DNA from: Sipunculus nudus
Taxonomy: Eukaryota; Annelida; Sipuncula; Golfingiida; Sipunculidae
Assembly: GCA_026874595.1 (NCBI GenBank)
Contig: CM049312.1
Location: 57,293,429-57,357,428, forward strand
Direction: 5' to 3'
Length of the DNA: 64,000 nt
Shown here: piece by piece, positions 47,988 through 59,710 of the stretch
How positions within the stretch are numbered: position 1 is the stretch's first letter
Layout: the number at the start of each line of letters is the position of its first letter
The notes under the pieces: generated by a model
Database searches by the model: none
What the model saw: only the letters and a program-made list of their open reading frames with translations
Told to the model about the DNA's origin: nothing
Made by a program: the position numbers and the translations under genes

Positions 47988-48627
47988 TTCGTAGAGGGAT
48001 AGTGTAAAACTGCATCCGTAATCCATTACATTATTTGAAGTAATCGTAATCTCCATAATAATTTTTTTCACATAATCACAATTCCACAAAGGAATAATTA
48101 TAAGGGATTATTCCTTTGTCCTCGAGTAGAAGCCGCCCATTAGTATGCAGTTGTTCTGCCACTCGCCTGGTGAACCCGTGTTTCGGAGCCATGACAATGT
48201 TTTACATTAAATGTGTACGTATAAACGAACGGTTGCTTCCTTAGAAGTGTGTGCAATCCCCCCCCCCCCCACCCCGGCGGGCTTCCTTTTGAAAAAAAAA
48301 ACTTTTTCAAACAACCCATTGATCTGCCTAACTATTAGAATCATGGTTATCATGGAAAGATACTTCTGATTGTATAAATATCAACATACCTGAAAACCTA
48401 TAAAACGGTGATCGTGTAAAGGGTCTCGGCTCTTTGTGTCTACTCAACGGAAAAGTTCTCCCTATTAAAAAATTCATGTGGACGTGTTCCGCGCTTGAAT
48501 CTTAAATCTTTACTTCCTTTTGACAGAGTAAAATTCCTTAACAGGCGATACAATGAAATGGGGTTCAGTGGATTACAGGTCGCCTCCTGAAAAAGCGTGA
48601 CAGGCAAAAAATGTTATGCTGAACATA
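47988..48627 (+). repeat. Tandem duplication, unit 1
   Basis: It is colinear with 48628-49480: 'cgtagagggatag', 'attcctttgtcc', 'gaagccgcccatt', 'tgttctgccactcgc', 'ggttatcatggaaagata', 'atcaacatacc', 'aaattccttaa.aggcg' and 'cgcctcctgaaa.agcgt.acaggc'. A C-run sits at 48258-48270. No gene lies within it. Confidence 0.8.
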
Positions 48628-49480
48628 TGTAGAGGGTTAGAGTTAAGACATATCAATAGTCCATTTCATTTTTGATGTATAAAAATCGCCACAATATATA
48701 TTTTCTTATAAACCATTATGACAAAGGAGCATTTCTTTGTCCCCGTGTGGAAGCCACCCATTCGTATTTATGTGTTCTGCCACTCGCAAGGTGAACTCGT
48801 GTTAATGAAGAATGACAGTGTTTACACATGAAAAGAATACCCTTGAAAACTTGACTGATATTAAAGATGATTCTGGTGGAGGTCTGTATGCCCTGACTAC
48901 AGATTCTAGTTTGTTATCAATTTAAAGATGTACTGGTGATATTTTTACATGTTTCACCGTCCTTACAGGCGACGGATCTTTTCAAATATATGTGAACATC
49001 ATCCCCGACCTTACCCCAACCAAACCGAAAAGATAATTGAGATGTGGGGCTTCTTTTTTTGAAAAAAAAACTTCATAAAACACATGATTTGGCCGAACTA
49101 TTAAAACATGGTTATCATGGAAAGATATTATTGAATATATCAAAATCAACATACCGGTAACGCACAGAAAATTGTCAAACGGTGGTCACTTCACTCAGTG
49201 CCAAGTGTTGACAAAACTTAAAAGCCCTCGCATTGAAAGCGGAGTCATCTTATCTTTAGATTGAAAACCTTTACTTTCTATTGAGAGAGAAAATTCCTTA
49301 AGAGGCGTTACGATTGATATGGGGGATCATTGGGAATTATATAGTGGACCCACGTGACCGCGTTTTTCACGGAAATGCCTTTTTGGCACGACATGCACTC
49401 TTGCCACGGTCTTAACAGGCCAGTGAAAATCCCCGAGGCGCCTCCTGAAATAGCGTCACAGGCGTGGAGGATCTTGCAGC
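48628..49480 (+). repeat. Tandem duplication, unit 2
   Basis: Direct neighbour and same orientation as unit 1. It is longer mainly because of about 90 extra bases at 49340-49435 (including 'cacgtgaccgcgttttt' and 'cacggtcttaacaggcc') not present in unit 1, plus extra sequence near 48860-49000. Confidence 0.8.
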
Positions 49481-50251
49481 ACAAAAGAAATAGGGGCACC
49501 TTCAGAGGAAATATAGAAATTATAAATTATTCAGCTGAATAGGGCATAATCCCGAAAAATAAAACAAACTTACATAGACGAGCACACCACCGACACGTCT
49601 GCCGAATTTTGAGAGTAAAATCAGAACGGAAGCAGGTAAACCGTGGTCTAAAAAAACCCACTCCGTATTATTTACATAGAAGATAGTTGCAGCTATAAGG
49701 ATACAGCTATTTGATTGACAAATAAACACGTGTGCACACGCTAAAATTTGCTCTAATCGTCTGAATAAACGATTTTACTGACCATGCAGTTATCCCTGCT
49801 TAAATACTCTGCTGTCTCTGATGGGAAATAAATGCGCAAATTGCAGAATGGACCGAGTATGCCCTAGTGGCTACAGCGTTGTGTATTCTCCTCCAGTGAG
49901 CGGGGCAGTAATGTGCGTCCAAGGTCCTTTAAATCTTTAATTGGTGTTTGCGTTATTGGATCAATCCATCACTCTGGCTGCCACCATATACATTCAGCCT
50001 GGCACGCGTCATACTGAACGTCAGTGCATATTGTACAGTTGACTTGTCCTTTCTTACCGGTGCTTTGTCTCATAGGTGTCATGAGGACACATCCGCCATA
50101 AATCATATTGACAAAGTTCCAGCTGGACACCACAGTCAACACCGAAGCTAATATAATAAAGCCTAGTAATCGGCCAGCACTCAGTGGACAACACCAGTTA
50201 CTGGCAGAACTCTTTGTTCCTACTCATTCATTTATTCATAAACACACACAC

Positions 50252-50256
<5 letters not shown>
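49481..50256. other. No gene recognised
   Basis: 49860-49930 faintly resembles a tRNA head (tagtggctacagcg) but has no B box. Nothing else was noted. Confidence 0.4.

Positions 50257-50326
<70 letters not shown>
50257..50326. repeat. (TA)n microsatellite, left of solo LTR 2
   Basis: TA array that runs directly into the LTR start. A second array resumes directly after the LTR end. Confidence 0.95.
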
Positions 50327-50331
<5 letters not shown>

Positions 50332-51135
50332 CAGGTGCCCTTTTTATTGTGTGACACGGGCGTAACTCGTGTTTTAGCGCGCCTGTCTGGCCGCGTATTG
50401 CATTCTCGATTTAATCCGCACTGGTTGAACTCTCGTTGTTATGCTAGCTTGGAGCTTTCTCGCCTGGTCGTGAGTTCACGTGTGGACCCTGGTATGTAGA
50501 GACACACCGATGTTTTTCTAGACGGCTCCTGTAGCGCGTGTTTGCTGTGTATTATGTTAGATCCTTAGATTGTTGGAGAAATGGAAAATTCTCGGCTTGG
50601 AGCAAGAAGTTATAAATAGGGGGCTGTGTTTTAGAGCCGAGAGAGAGAGAGGGTAAAGTTTTCAGCGGACACAGACGTGTGTATGTCAGTTTGTGGGACC
50701 CTGTAATTTCAGGGATTCTACTGTTACTAACTCTATACAATTTAATGCTGCCTGCTTCAAGTGTACTTTCTGGATTGTTACAAGAGCTTTACATTGGACT
50801 GTTATTCTCCGAGAGTATACACATTTAAAGAACTTGTCGCTGTGGCGGTGATGGTATCCAGGTACTGTGCAATTTGTTTATTAGGCTGTGTGATTATATT
50901 GATTAGATGTTATACTGTTATTGTACTGAGTTATTGTATAGATTTAGTGTATTGTAATGTTAGGGTTGTTTTAAGAATAAATTAAAGTTATTTGTTAACA
51001 AAAAAAACACTGACTTCTTAATTCATTCCCTTAGACATTTCACGCTGCCTAGTGTTACAAAATCTGATTTATTTTATCTCCATTACAAAATTTGTGTTCA
51101 TCACGCATACATGATCTGTTTATATTAGGTTCCGT

Positions 51136-51139
<4 letters not shown>
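50327..51139 (+). mobile_element. Solo LTR 2 of the same LTR retrotransposon group as 15724-16237
   Basis: It starts agttacaggt (expected tgttac) and ends ttccgtaaca. It shares with LTR 1 the TATA region (tataaat at 50611-50617, then ggggctgtgtttt.agagccg), 'cagcggacac', 'gtaatgttagg.ttgtt', the aataaa signal (50976-50981) and the long 3' block 'cactgacttctt', 'acatttcacgctgcctagtg' and 'aggttccgtaaca'. It is 813 bases long against 514 in LTR 1, so the two are different subfamilies or carry indels. It sits inside a TA array with atat on both sides, compatible with a 4-bp duplication. No internal retrotransposon sequence remains. Confidence 0.72.
50611..50617 (+). promoter_or_regulatory. LTR TATA box
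   Basis: Same position and context as in LTR 1 (15929-15935). Confidence 0.5.

Positions 51140-51205
<66 letters not shown>
51140..51205. repeat. (TA)n microsatellite, right of solo LTR 2
   Basis: TA array starting at the last base of the LTR. Confidence 0.95.
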
Positions 51206-51207
<2 letters not shown>

Positions 51208-52297
51208 GCATAACCTGCACTGGGACAAACTGCCTTCTATATTGAGATCCTGACCACAACATAATTAAATAATGAGGAAAGAAGAAGGAACTGTCAAAAA
51301 CTGCCACTATAAAGACGTGGCCTCTTTATGCAGTTGCCCACAAAAAGAGCTTCAATTAAATATAAATTTTTATATATCAGAGAGAAAGAGAGAGAGATAT
51401 TTATTGACTATTATCTGGCAAAACAGGTCAGACTGCATGATGATTATATCTATGCCGTGATTTGTTCCTTCCAGCTCAGTTTATCATGATATGGTTGGTC
51501 CTGTTAATGACAGTAATTCCTGTAGACCACTGTAGTCAGATGATTCATTTCTCAATTGACATCCCCTTTATATTGCTGATGATGATAACAAAGATCGCCC
51601 ACAAATCATGAATTGTAAAGAATTCTAGACAAGTGCTTAATTGTCTGTATGCTGATACTTTGGGTGTCCATGCGTTCGTCAAGGGGGGGGGGGGGCCGGT
51701 TCCGATTATGTCAAAAGTACAGCTCGAGCACCGTCTTCTTCAACTTTTAACTTTAGCTTTAGGTCGCTATTTGCTGTGACACTTACAGACTTGATATTTG
51801 ACATTAAATCGTTTTTGTTTACTACATGGTAAATGCTGAAAGCTAATCAAGGATGAAATAAGATCAGATTATAATAAATATTTATGTTATATGACTCTAA
51901 CTTGCGCTCACATTTTTTGTTCTAAAAAGAGTAATTCATCTTATTTAACCATATTAACATGGGTGTTTCTCAAAACCACAAGAAATATAACTTTCAAATT
52001 TCACATTTGTTTAAACATGACATCTAAAACGCATTTTTTTTCATTTCGTTATCCCTTGTTTTCTTTAGCATCAACAAGCCGTTTCAAATAAAGTATCATT
52101 TCTTTTATTTAAGAAGGAGATGTGAAAAATATACAATGAATAAAAGTCATGGGAAATCATTTGTATTTTGAGATGAGAGTATTTGTATATGCACACGTGT
52201 TCCCAGTAATATGTCGTATTTTTGTAATCAATCGAATTTCGATCAAGATAAAAATATCTTTAAATTGATTGCTTAAACTTGTTTATGTGACATCTAA
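51206..52297. other. No gene recognised
   Basis: Contains an (AGAG)n-like run near 51380 and a G-run at 51684-51697. No coding or element signal. Confidence 0.4.
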
Positions 52298-54497
52298 AGC
52301 TGGCCTCATATCTACCGATTTTTAAGCCGATTTTTCTTCGGCCGGAAAACATCGGTAGGATTTGTAAATGTGAGGCTGTTGCCGGCCGAATTTTTTGTTT
52401 TCGACTCGATCCTCGGGGGAATGTTGTGAGAATGAAGCTAACGGCATGGGTTGAAAAGCCGAGACTTTACGAGGTTACAAGATCATGCTTTGTGCGTATC
52501 GGGGAGAGCAAATGAAAGTATGACACTGATCCTTTTGTCCTCGGGGGCACGTGCTAAATGGTGGAAAAGGTGTGAGGTGTTTGTGTGCAAAGGAAGTTAA
52601 TTGTATAATATATAGTAAAAAAAATCAAAAGTGTACATTGAACAATGGAGGAGTTATCAAGCCTTCAGAAAGATAACTTGAAAGGACGAATGATCGTAGG
52701 CCAAAGGGGATGAGAAAATAAAAAAATAACAAAATATGCTTCGTGGAATACCTCGTGCATTTTAATAACTCTCAGTCTATCACTCTACTTTCAGCAACAT
52801 ACAAATGTCCTGTACATTATTTCATGACAGATATATTTTGTATTTTGTTTAATAATAACCATGAGAATCGATGATCATAAGATCAGATATCTAGATATCA
52901 TCTTGATCATGACAGTGAACACTGCTACATGATTTAGAATAGAACTAGGATTACGTATACCTTTAGTCTAGAAGAAGTGATATAGTTAATGAGCAAATAA
53001 ATGAATCCACAACTAAATGAATAAACCAAAAGATAGATAAATGAGAAATCACTCGAAAAAAATATGATATTAAGAAAGATAAAAAAAAAATAATTAACGG
53101 GGTAAATTTAAAATTATCAAAATTATATTCCTTATCAACCTGCAAATATGCGGGAAATGAAATGCTAAGCAAACTCTGTTTGTAAAGATTCATTTAAAGG
53201 GTTTAATGAAGCACGGTAAATAATGAAATAAAACCCAGTGGGTTGTCGAAAGTAAACTGTATAGATATATTTTTATCATCATTTGAGTCATTTCCTATTA
53301 TGCAAAGTGATGATGATCATATGGCGGAACATGGGTTGTTTTTCTCCGGCGGAGCGCTTTGAAATTTGCCGAAGCCCTGGCAGCATCCCCCATTCCCAAG
53401 CAGTTTCTCCTTGTTCTCAATCTCTCAGGCGCATGCTGTATGATTTTTTTGTAATTCATTTTTTTTGTTGGGTGAAAGCACCATAGAAATTTTAGCTACA
53501 AATTTCATACATTTACGCGCAATTTACATATAACTTACCCGACCTTTTAGAACAAGCCTTCATGATAACTCGAAACCTTACCCGAAGATTGCCCGACATA
53601 TTAATTTATTTTATGCAACCGAATTCCATATATTTACATTGTTGTGTAATTGTTCGATACAGGTCAACTGAATAACTCGTTATCTGGTCTCGAGGGAAGA
53701 AACATGCATAAATTTGACAATATTAGTAAACCGGTTTTTTTTGGAAAGCGCGTAGTATGGGTAGAGGACATAGCCAGCGGAGGAAAGTGTCAGTGAAGAT
53801 AATTTCTGAAATATTGTTTGTACATTGATATAAACACGCTTTTTCCTAAACGTGGAGGCACATGGTGAGTCGGGTGACTAACATGGAGACAGGTGCTTTG
53901 GAAGGGGGCGGTTAGGCGAAACATGAAATTTTAACATCTTTATGTAAATATTATGAGCGTATCTCCATTGCAGATACAAAATATACGGAAACATGTGGTG
54001 AAACTCTGAATAACGAATTAACGATTCTTGAATGTTTGACGACGCGAGACAGTTGTTACTTCGAATGCCTCACAAAATTATTACTAATAACTGCATGTAT
54101 TGCATATTACTATTATAAAACCTGAGGGGGCTAGCTGGTTGAATACACCATCCCCCCACCTCAAATTCTTGCGGGATGCACCCTCCCCCCCCCCCTTATC
54201 TACGCCCCTGCCGGCCGGAATAAATTAATCGGCTTGCAAATAAATATCGACCGATTTGAGGCCGGCTTTTAATGTGAAGGTGCTTCCAGTCAGAATTTAT
54301 AATCTTTCCTCCATTCAATCATTCCTAACACCAATTACAATCCTGGTGAAGAAATCAAAAATGACCAGAATGGCCGGATACATTTGGTAATCTGCACTTA
54401 AAATCGGTACGTGTTCTGTTCTGGCATTCTTTTGCTGGCGAGACTTCCAGTTAGGTAAATCGACCAGCCTTTAAAAACGGTAGACTGGAGGCCGGCT
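52298..54497. mobile_element. Outer element with inverted ends, interrupted by element B
   Basis: The left end (agctggcctcatatctaccg) and the reverse complement of the right end (agccggcctccagtctaccg) match at 16 of 20 bases, and the similarity continues into 'ttttta'. Several 'ccggccg', 'atcggc' and 'cgaccgattt' motifs occur near both ends. Without the inner insertion the outer element would be only some hundred bases long. No target duplication was identified. It looks like a non-autonomous inverted-repeat element. Confidence 0.5.
52845..54210 (-). mobile_element. Element B: internally deleted derivative of hAT element A
   Basis: Its reverse complement matches element A's left block (39300-40150) and right block (43176-43615) with almost nothing between. 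The deletion junction is visible: A reads 'caacccatg' then goes into transposase sequence, while B reads 'caacccatg' then directly 'ttccgccatatgatc', which lies beyond the transposase in A. About 3 kb including the whole transposase is thus missing. At the 54210 end, read outward, is caggggcgtagataagg, a typical hAT terminus, followed by ccggccgg. The other terminus was not found. Open frames across it are shadows. Confidence 0.78.
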
Positions 54498-57263
54498 GAT
54501 ATTTTGATGATCCCAGATATGTATCTCATTAGCGCTTACATTTATTTGTATTTTAAGGTTAAAGCTTAATTGAAGCAAGGTATTTTGACGGTCTTAGTCT
54601 TAAGATGAGAGGAGGCTTTGAGTGGTACTTCTCAGTAGTCATGATCCTGGCCACGTTTTTGAATAAAATCGAAAGAAAAAGGGAATACATCTTAAAAATT
54701 GAGGGATAAAAGGTTAACGTCCTGTTTCCTATAGATCTGACGGAAATCCATCTATCACTCCCCATCCATTACTTCATCTTGGCCCTGTTCCGCCCGATGC
54801 CATAGATCTTAAGTAAGTGGGTAGGACCCTAGAAACAAAGCAGTATTTATTCCAATTCCGGTCCAGAGTTTGCCATGCCCTAAATTATTTCAAGGGCCAT
54901 AAAAAGGATCTAAATTATTAAGCAGTTCATTTTCCTACATAAAAGACTGCTGTCAAGGCTCTGGCGCCGTGGACATTGCAATTGTTATTACATAATCTAT
55001 ATATAGATACTTGCTCAGACCTATATCTATAATTAAGCCTCATTTTCTTTCATGATTCAGATTTATATGTTTTATGGGCATATTTTATAAGGAACAAATA
55101 TTTCTTGGCGTCATTGCTGGTTAATACGGTCTCTGGTTCCTGATAAACAAAAACTAAAAGCCTTACTGAAGCCTTGGGTTCACGCGTGGCTTGACGAGAT
55201 AAGAACATGTGACATTATTCAAGCACACACAGATGAAACTACTACCCAATGCAACAATAAAAGCTGTACTCAGACGTTAGGCATAGAGGCTCTCTCACTC
55301 TCTCTGTTTTCTAAAATTAAAAGTTTAAAAAAAATAAAAAATCCTCTTCCCTAACACGAGCATGAGACATCATAATACTTTAGCACAACAAGTCATGCAC
55401 GATACAGTCCATTGACCCATGATACTATCGTTCACCTGTATAGATTAGATCACTCTTTTCGTTTTCGGAAAAACCTGGATCATGAAGCAGAAAATAGTTG
55501 ATGGAATATCATGTCATGACGTAACCCCGGATTCAGTTGTCGTATCAGTTATAATTCATTTCATCAATAAAAGGGTATTGTCACAGGTCTTGTGCAGTGG
55601 ATATTAAACTGCATGCAAGTATGGGATCTAAGTTGCTGAAACTAAATATATGATTTGAATCAGCATTCACTTTTTATAATCATCCAAGTCTCGTGAAACC
55701 TTTTGGAGACCTCTTGATCTACCTACTGTTTGCATTCGCCAACAAAGCAAGTAACAAGCAACTGACCCAACACTGATGGAAGTATACAACGCCTTAGAGA
55801 ATTTTACATGGGTAGATGTAGCATTATAAGTATCTGAACTTTATGCCGCTATATATTAACGTTTAATGTTCTAAGGGCATCGACAATGAGAAATGGCTCG
55901 TCAGGTACGTCAGGTGTCATCTTCAAAGGTAACCTTTTCCAGAATGTTTGAAGAGGCCGCTGATACTGTCTTACTAGTATTCTGTACAGCTTGAGATGCA
56001 GTTTCAGTTCTTCTAAGAGACCTCAAATCTCCTCCACGACTTAGTCACGATTTTGTCTTGCTCCTGAAGGACAAGTTGAACGGAAAATCATTTTTCAAAA
56101 TCACTTCCGCTCTCAAGGAGATAAGTAAGACTCCCTGTGATCTAACTCCCGAGGCCCCTCTGGACAGAGATAAGCTGAGACAAACTTTATTAGGTGTTAT
56201 TGTGACCTCTACTGGATGACCTTGGTCCTTTGTCAAAACAGCATTCAAGGGTATATAGATTTTTTTTAGATTTCTCTGTCAAACATTTGCTGGTGCCGCG
56301 TTTCCAAAATTTACATTTGATTTTCCTCAAAACCTTCAATATATGCCTTAGGGATAACAATTCAGTACTCTTTTTTTTTTGAAAATCTTATTATGTTGTA
56401 TAGGTCCATGCAAATCAGGTTTCAGTTCAATGTCATTGCAATCTTTAATTCTTAATTCACCTGTTTATTCTGAAGATAAAATTGCATAGTTTTATTTCAT
56501 TTAAACCTCTTTACTTTTGTTAGAGATTCAAGACAACATTTTCACGTTTTTTAGAATGTCAATTTGGAAACAATTACCCAAAGCCCTGATGGTCTCATCC
56601 AGATGTTCTTATTTATCCTTTGGCGGAAACTCGCAAGAACCAATCTGTGGCTCCCGCTGATCTACAAAAGGTTATTTTAGTTCTTGGTGTCATTTTACCA
56701 AGTCCATGACATAATTACTATCATTATCCTGGACCTCACATGGACCATTATAGGTTTGATTCGCACTAATAGCTGCTGAAGAGCTGAAATTAGTTACAGT
56801 GTGGGCGGTTGCAGGGAAATGGCCGAAATTAAATGGATTATAAAAAGTCAGACTCCAATGACAAGGTATAATTGACGTAGTCAGCGATTTTTATTTGATT
56901 AAATATTAAAGTTGATTTCACAAGAGCATGATGTTGTCTGTGATTTAGATTTACGCTTCATTGTACATTACCCAAAGAAGAGAAAAAGCGTTCTACTTCC
57001 AGCTGTTAGCAAGAATTAAGTGATACGAAGTTCATGTGATCAGCAGTACTGGAAGTGGTGTCGGATGGTCCGATATGAGCTCCATAGCAATAACAAGAAT
57101 TTAGGCTTCAATGGAGGCGGAACAGCATCCTTACCTATTGTCACATAAGTGGCAAAAGGTGGCAAAACTCTATATCTTATATATTAGGAAATTATGATTA
57201 TTAATACCAAGAACTAATCAGAGTATTGTAGATTTTTTTTAAAGATCGGGATTGGTTTTATTA

Positions 57264-57271
<8 letters not shown>
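54498..57271. other. No gene recognised
   Basis: Mostly unique-looking DNA. A 67-codon minus frame at 56045-56248 lies in a somewhat less AT-rich stretch but has no motif. Confidence 0.4.

Positions 57272-57311
<40 letters not shown>
57272..57311. repeat. (TA)n microsatellite
   Basis: TA run of about 20 units. Confidence 0.95.
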
Positions 57312-57315
<4 letters not shown>

Positions 57316-57741
57316 GAGCCTATTTTTGTGCAAGTATAAATGACAATACCAGGTCCAATAATTAATTGCTCGGACCCTATCAACTTAAATTTCAGAGGCT
57401 TTATTCAATACACTCACTGTTTGGCATTTTGTTTTCTTTCATAACTCGACTTCGGTATTAAACACGTTATCCTAGCGTGAAGCATGATGAAGACATACAC
57501 ACGAATGTTCATCCTCAAATCATCTAGTTGAACCACCTTCTCTTGGAGTGCCGTGTCCTTTGCCAGTCACTCTCCCTGTAAACTTGACCTTTGTTTGAAC
57601 TCCTAGAACGGTGCCTGAATAGTTGAGTTATCAAGGGAGGAGTAGTTTAGACACTCGTTAAGGTGATTCTTAAGTAATCAGGCTTGGTGTAAGCTTCATG
57701 AATGACTCACCAACCGACACTCAGAAAAAATTGGCTCAGGC

Positions 57742-57749
57742 ATTTCGAC
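57742..57749. repeat. Probable 8-bp target-site duplication, left
   Basis: atttcgac here against attttgac at 58473-58480, seven of eight bases equal; 8 bp is the hAT length. Confidence 0.5.
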
Positions 57750-58472
57750 CAGTGATGTAGGGCTCGAGTATAAACATGGACTCGAGTCCGGTCTAGACTC
57801 CACTTTTGTAAGGACTCGGGTTTGGACTCGAGGGCCCTGGACTCGGACTTGGACTCGAGGGCCATGGACTCGGACTTGGATTCGAGTGCCCTGGACTCGG
57901 ACTTGGATTCGAGGGCCATGAACTCGGACTTGGACTCGAGGACCCTGGACTCGGACTTGGATTCGAGGGCCATGAACTCGGACTTGGATTCGAGGGCCCT
58001 GGACTCGGACTTGGATTCGAGGGCCCTGGACTCGGACTCCGAGCCCTGGACTCGGACTTGGGCTCGGAGGTAAGGCCGAGTCCATCAGGAATCCATAGAA
58101 AAAAAAAACCGTCACATGTTATAAAGACGTATATACATGTGCAAAGTAATAAACAAAATAACAAAAAATTACACTCTATATATCAAGCTCTGCTCAGCAT
58201 TAAGGACTATAAATGTAATAAACTATTTTCGTAAAAGCATGCGTGAACTAACTTAAAAAGGTTCAAGCTTTAAAAGGTAAAAAATTTAAATTTTCCATTA
58301 CAAATTGCTGTTTAGGGATATTTGTATTGGGCTCGAACTAGGAATTGGGTTCCTAATGACTCGGACTCAAAGGTGAACTGGGACTTGAACCTCAAGGACT
58401 CGGACTTGACTTGGGCTCGAGTGGTTGGACTTGCACTCGGACTCGGATTGTGTGGATTCGGTTTCATCTCTT
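57750..58472. mobile_element. hAT-type non-autonomous element carrying a minisatellite
   Basis: The left end cagtgatgtagggctcg and the reverse complement of the right end (aagagatgaaaccgaatc) are similar, in particular agNgatg. A likely 8-bp target duplication flanks them. hAT ends of the form CAGTGATG followed by repeated ACTCG motifs are familiar to me from invertebrates. The left part is filled with a 27-bp GACTCGGACTTGGA-type array (57817-58075). The right part has scattered 'gactcggact' and 'gggctcgag' copies (58357-58450). No transposase frame is present. Confidence 0.62.
57817..58075. repeat. 27-bp minisatellite, about nine units
   Basis: The consensus unit is of the form 'ctcgagggccNtgNactcgg' plus 'acttgga'. 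Units vary at fixed positions (ccatg/ccctg, ttcg/ctcg). Because 27 is a multiple of three and the unit lacks stops in several frames, it yields open frames of up to 139 codons on both strands, none a likely gene. Confidence 0.9.
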
Positions 58473-58480
58473 ATTTTGAC
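58473..58480. repeat. Probable 8-bp target-site duplication, right
   Basis: attttgac, see 57742-57749. Confidence 0.5.
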
Positions 58481-58761
58481 TCAGCAAATGAAATTTCTAC
58501 ATACACGGATTTAAAAGGAAGATGTTTGCTTCAGAATCATATTAGAATAAAAAAAACAATCGCAGGGGAAAAACGTTGCATGAACCTAATTAGCAACAAG
58601 GAACTCCTGCCTCAATGGTTATTAAAGAAAGGCTATCAATTTGAAACGAATTTAGAGAAATCGTATTTTATCGTATTTTAACGTATCTATGAATCAAGTT
58701 AGGATCGCAGATCACACGCATAGATGTATAAATATTAATAAAGGTAAAAAGCAAAAGATAG
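58481..58761. other. No gene recognised
   Basis: The right part of a 119-codon frame (58322-58681) lies here. The frame starts inside the hAT-type element and is probably chance. Confidence 0.4.
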
Positions 58762-58930
58762 GCGCGGATCCAGGATTTTTTGCAGGGAGGGGTCAACTGG
58801 TGTCATGCATTAAAATTGCCTTTTAAAAGGTCGTTGGTTGAGAGATGGGGGGGGGGGGGGGGGGGAGGGGGGTCTGTTCTGCGCCTGAATGCACTCTCTA
58901 CAATCGACCTTTGACCGGACGGTAAAATAG
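58762..58930 (+). repeat. Fragment of hAT-like element, left end
   Basis: 'ggcgcggatccaggatttt' resembles the left end at 11578 (caggggcggatccaggattt) and is followed in the same way by 'gttggttg.gag' and a long G-run (58846-58863). The remaining body is not recognisable. Confidence 0.45.
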
Positions 58931-59710
58931 CCGTGACGTCACGTGAATGGCCTGAATAAGGACTTATTTCTGGTGCTAGTGGATGTTCCATATGTCAGTT
59001 TTTTTAAAGGTCCAGGATATGTTGAAATGTACATAATCAGGAGCAATATCATGCCTATTCTTTCACACTATCAGTTCACTGTTTTCTTTATACAAAATTT
59101 TAAAAGGCGAAACCCTACCAGCAATCGGTCTCAATGCCTGACTTTGAGCTGTTTAACACCTTGTTATGGGTTTGCGTAAGTCTGTTTACAATAAGAAGGC
59201 AGGATGACCGGAGGTCCGATTTTTATGTAAATTCAAAATAGCAAATGTGTCTGAGAAACCGAGTGGATATGGAGGTATTTAGGTAGATGAAACTTTTGCG
59301 TGTATTGGTCTGTTCGTCACCGTATAATCTTTTCTTTCACAAATAATAGTTACGACATAGTTACGACATAGGCAGTCCATCCTAAATGAATATTTATTTC
59401 TTGAATGTTAGGGAATATTTATTTCCAAAATAATACATGTGTCGTTCGTTAAAGTGAAAGCTCAAGGTAAGGAACGCTATAAAAATATAAAGTTATATTG
59501 CCATTAAGGACTACTGATCGATCTAGTGTCAGCTTGAGCATGTCAGTTGTGGATGAAGAATATCGAAACCTGACTTATGGTTGCTTACATTCTAGATTCC
59601 CTGCTTCAGTTCATCATTCACAAAATTTCTATCATTCTGTGGTCCATTGTCTTTTCTTGACCGTTACTCAATATTATAACACAAAATAAGGCGACAATAG
59701 GGGAGGCTTA
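58931..59710. other. No gene recognised
   Basis: 59340-59365 contains a short direct repeat (agttacgacat twice), and 59386-59430 a duplicated 'gaatatttatttc'. Nothing else was noted. Confidence 0.4.

Noticed and set aside
15724-51139. The two LTRs as the ends of one 35-kb retrotransposon
   Set aside because: They differ in length, each has its own flanking duplication, and the DNA between them has no gag-pol sequence, so they are separate solo LTRs.
57696-58164. Open frames of 83-139 codons on both strands, rich in Ser/Pro or Asp/Ser
   Set aside because: They are translations of the 27-bp minisatellite, which is open in several frames because its period is a multiple of three.
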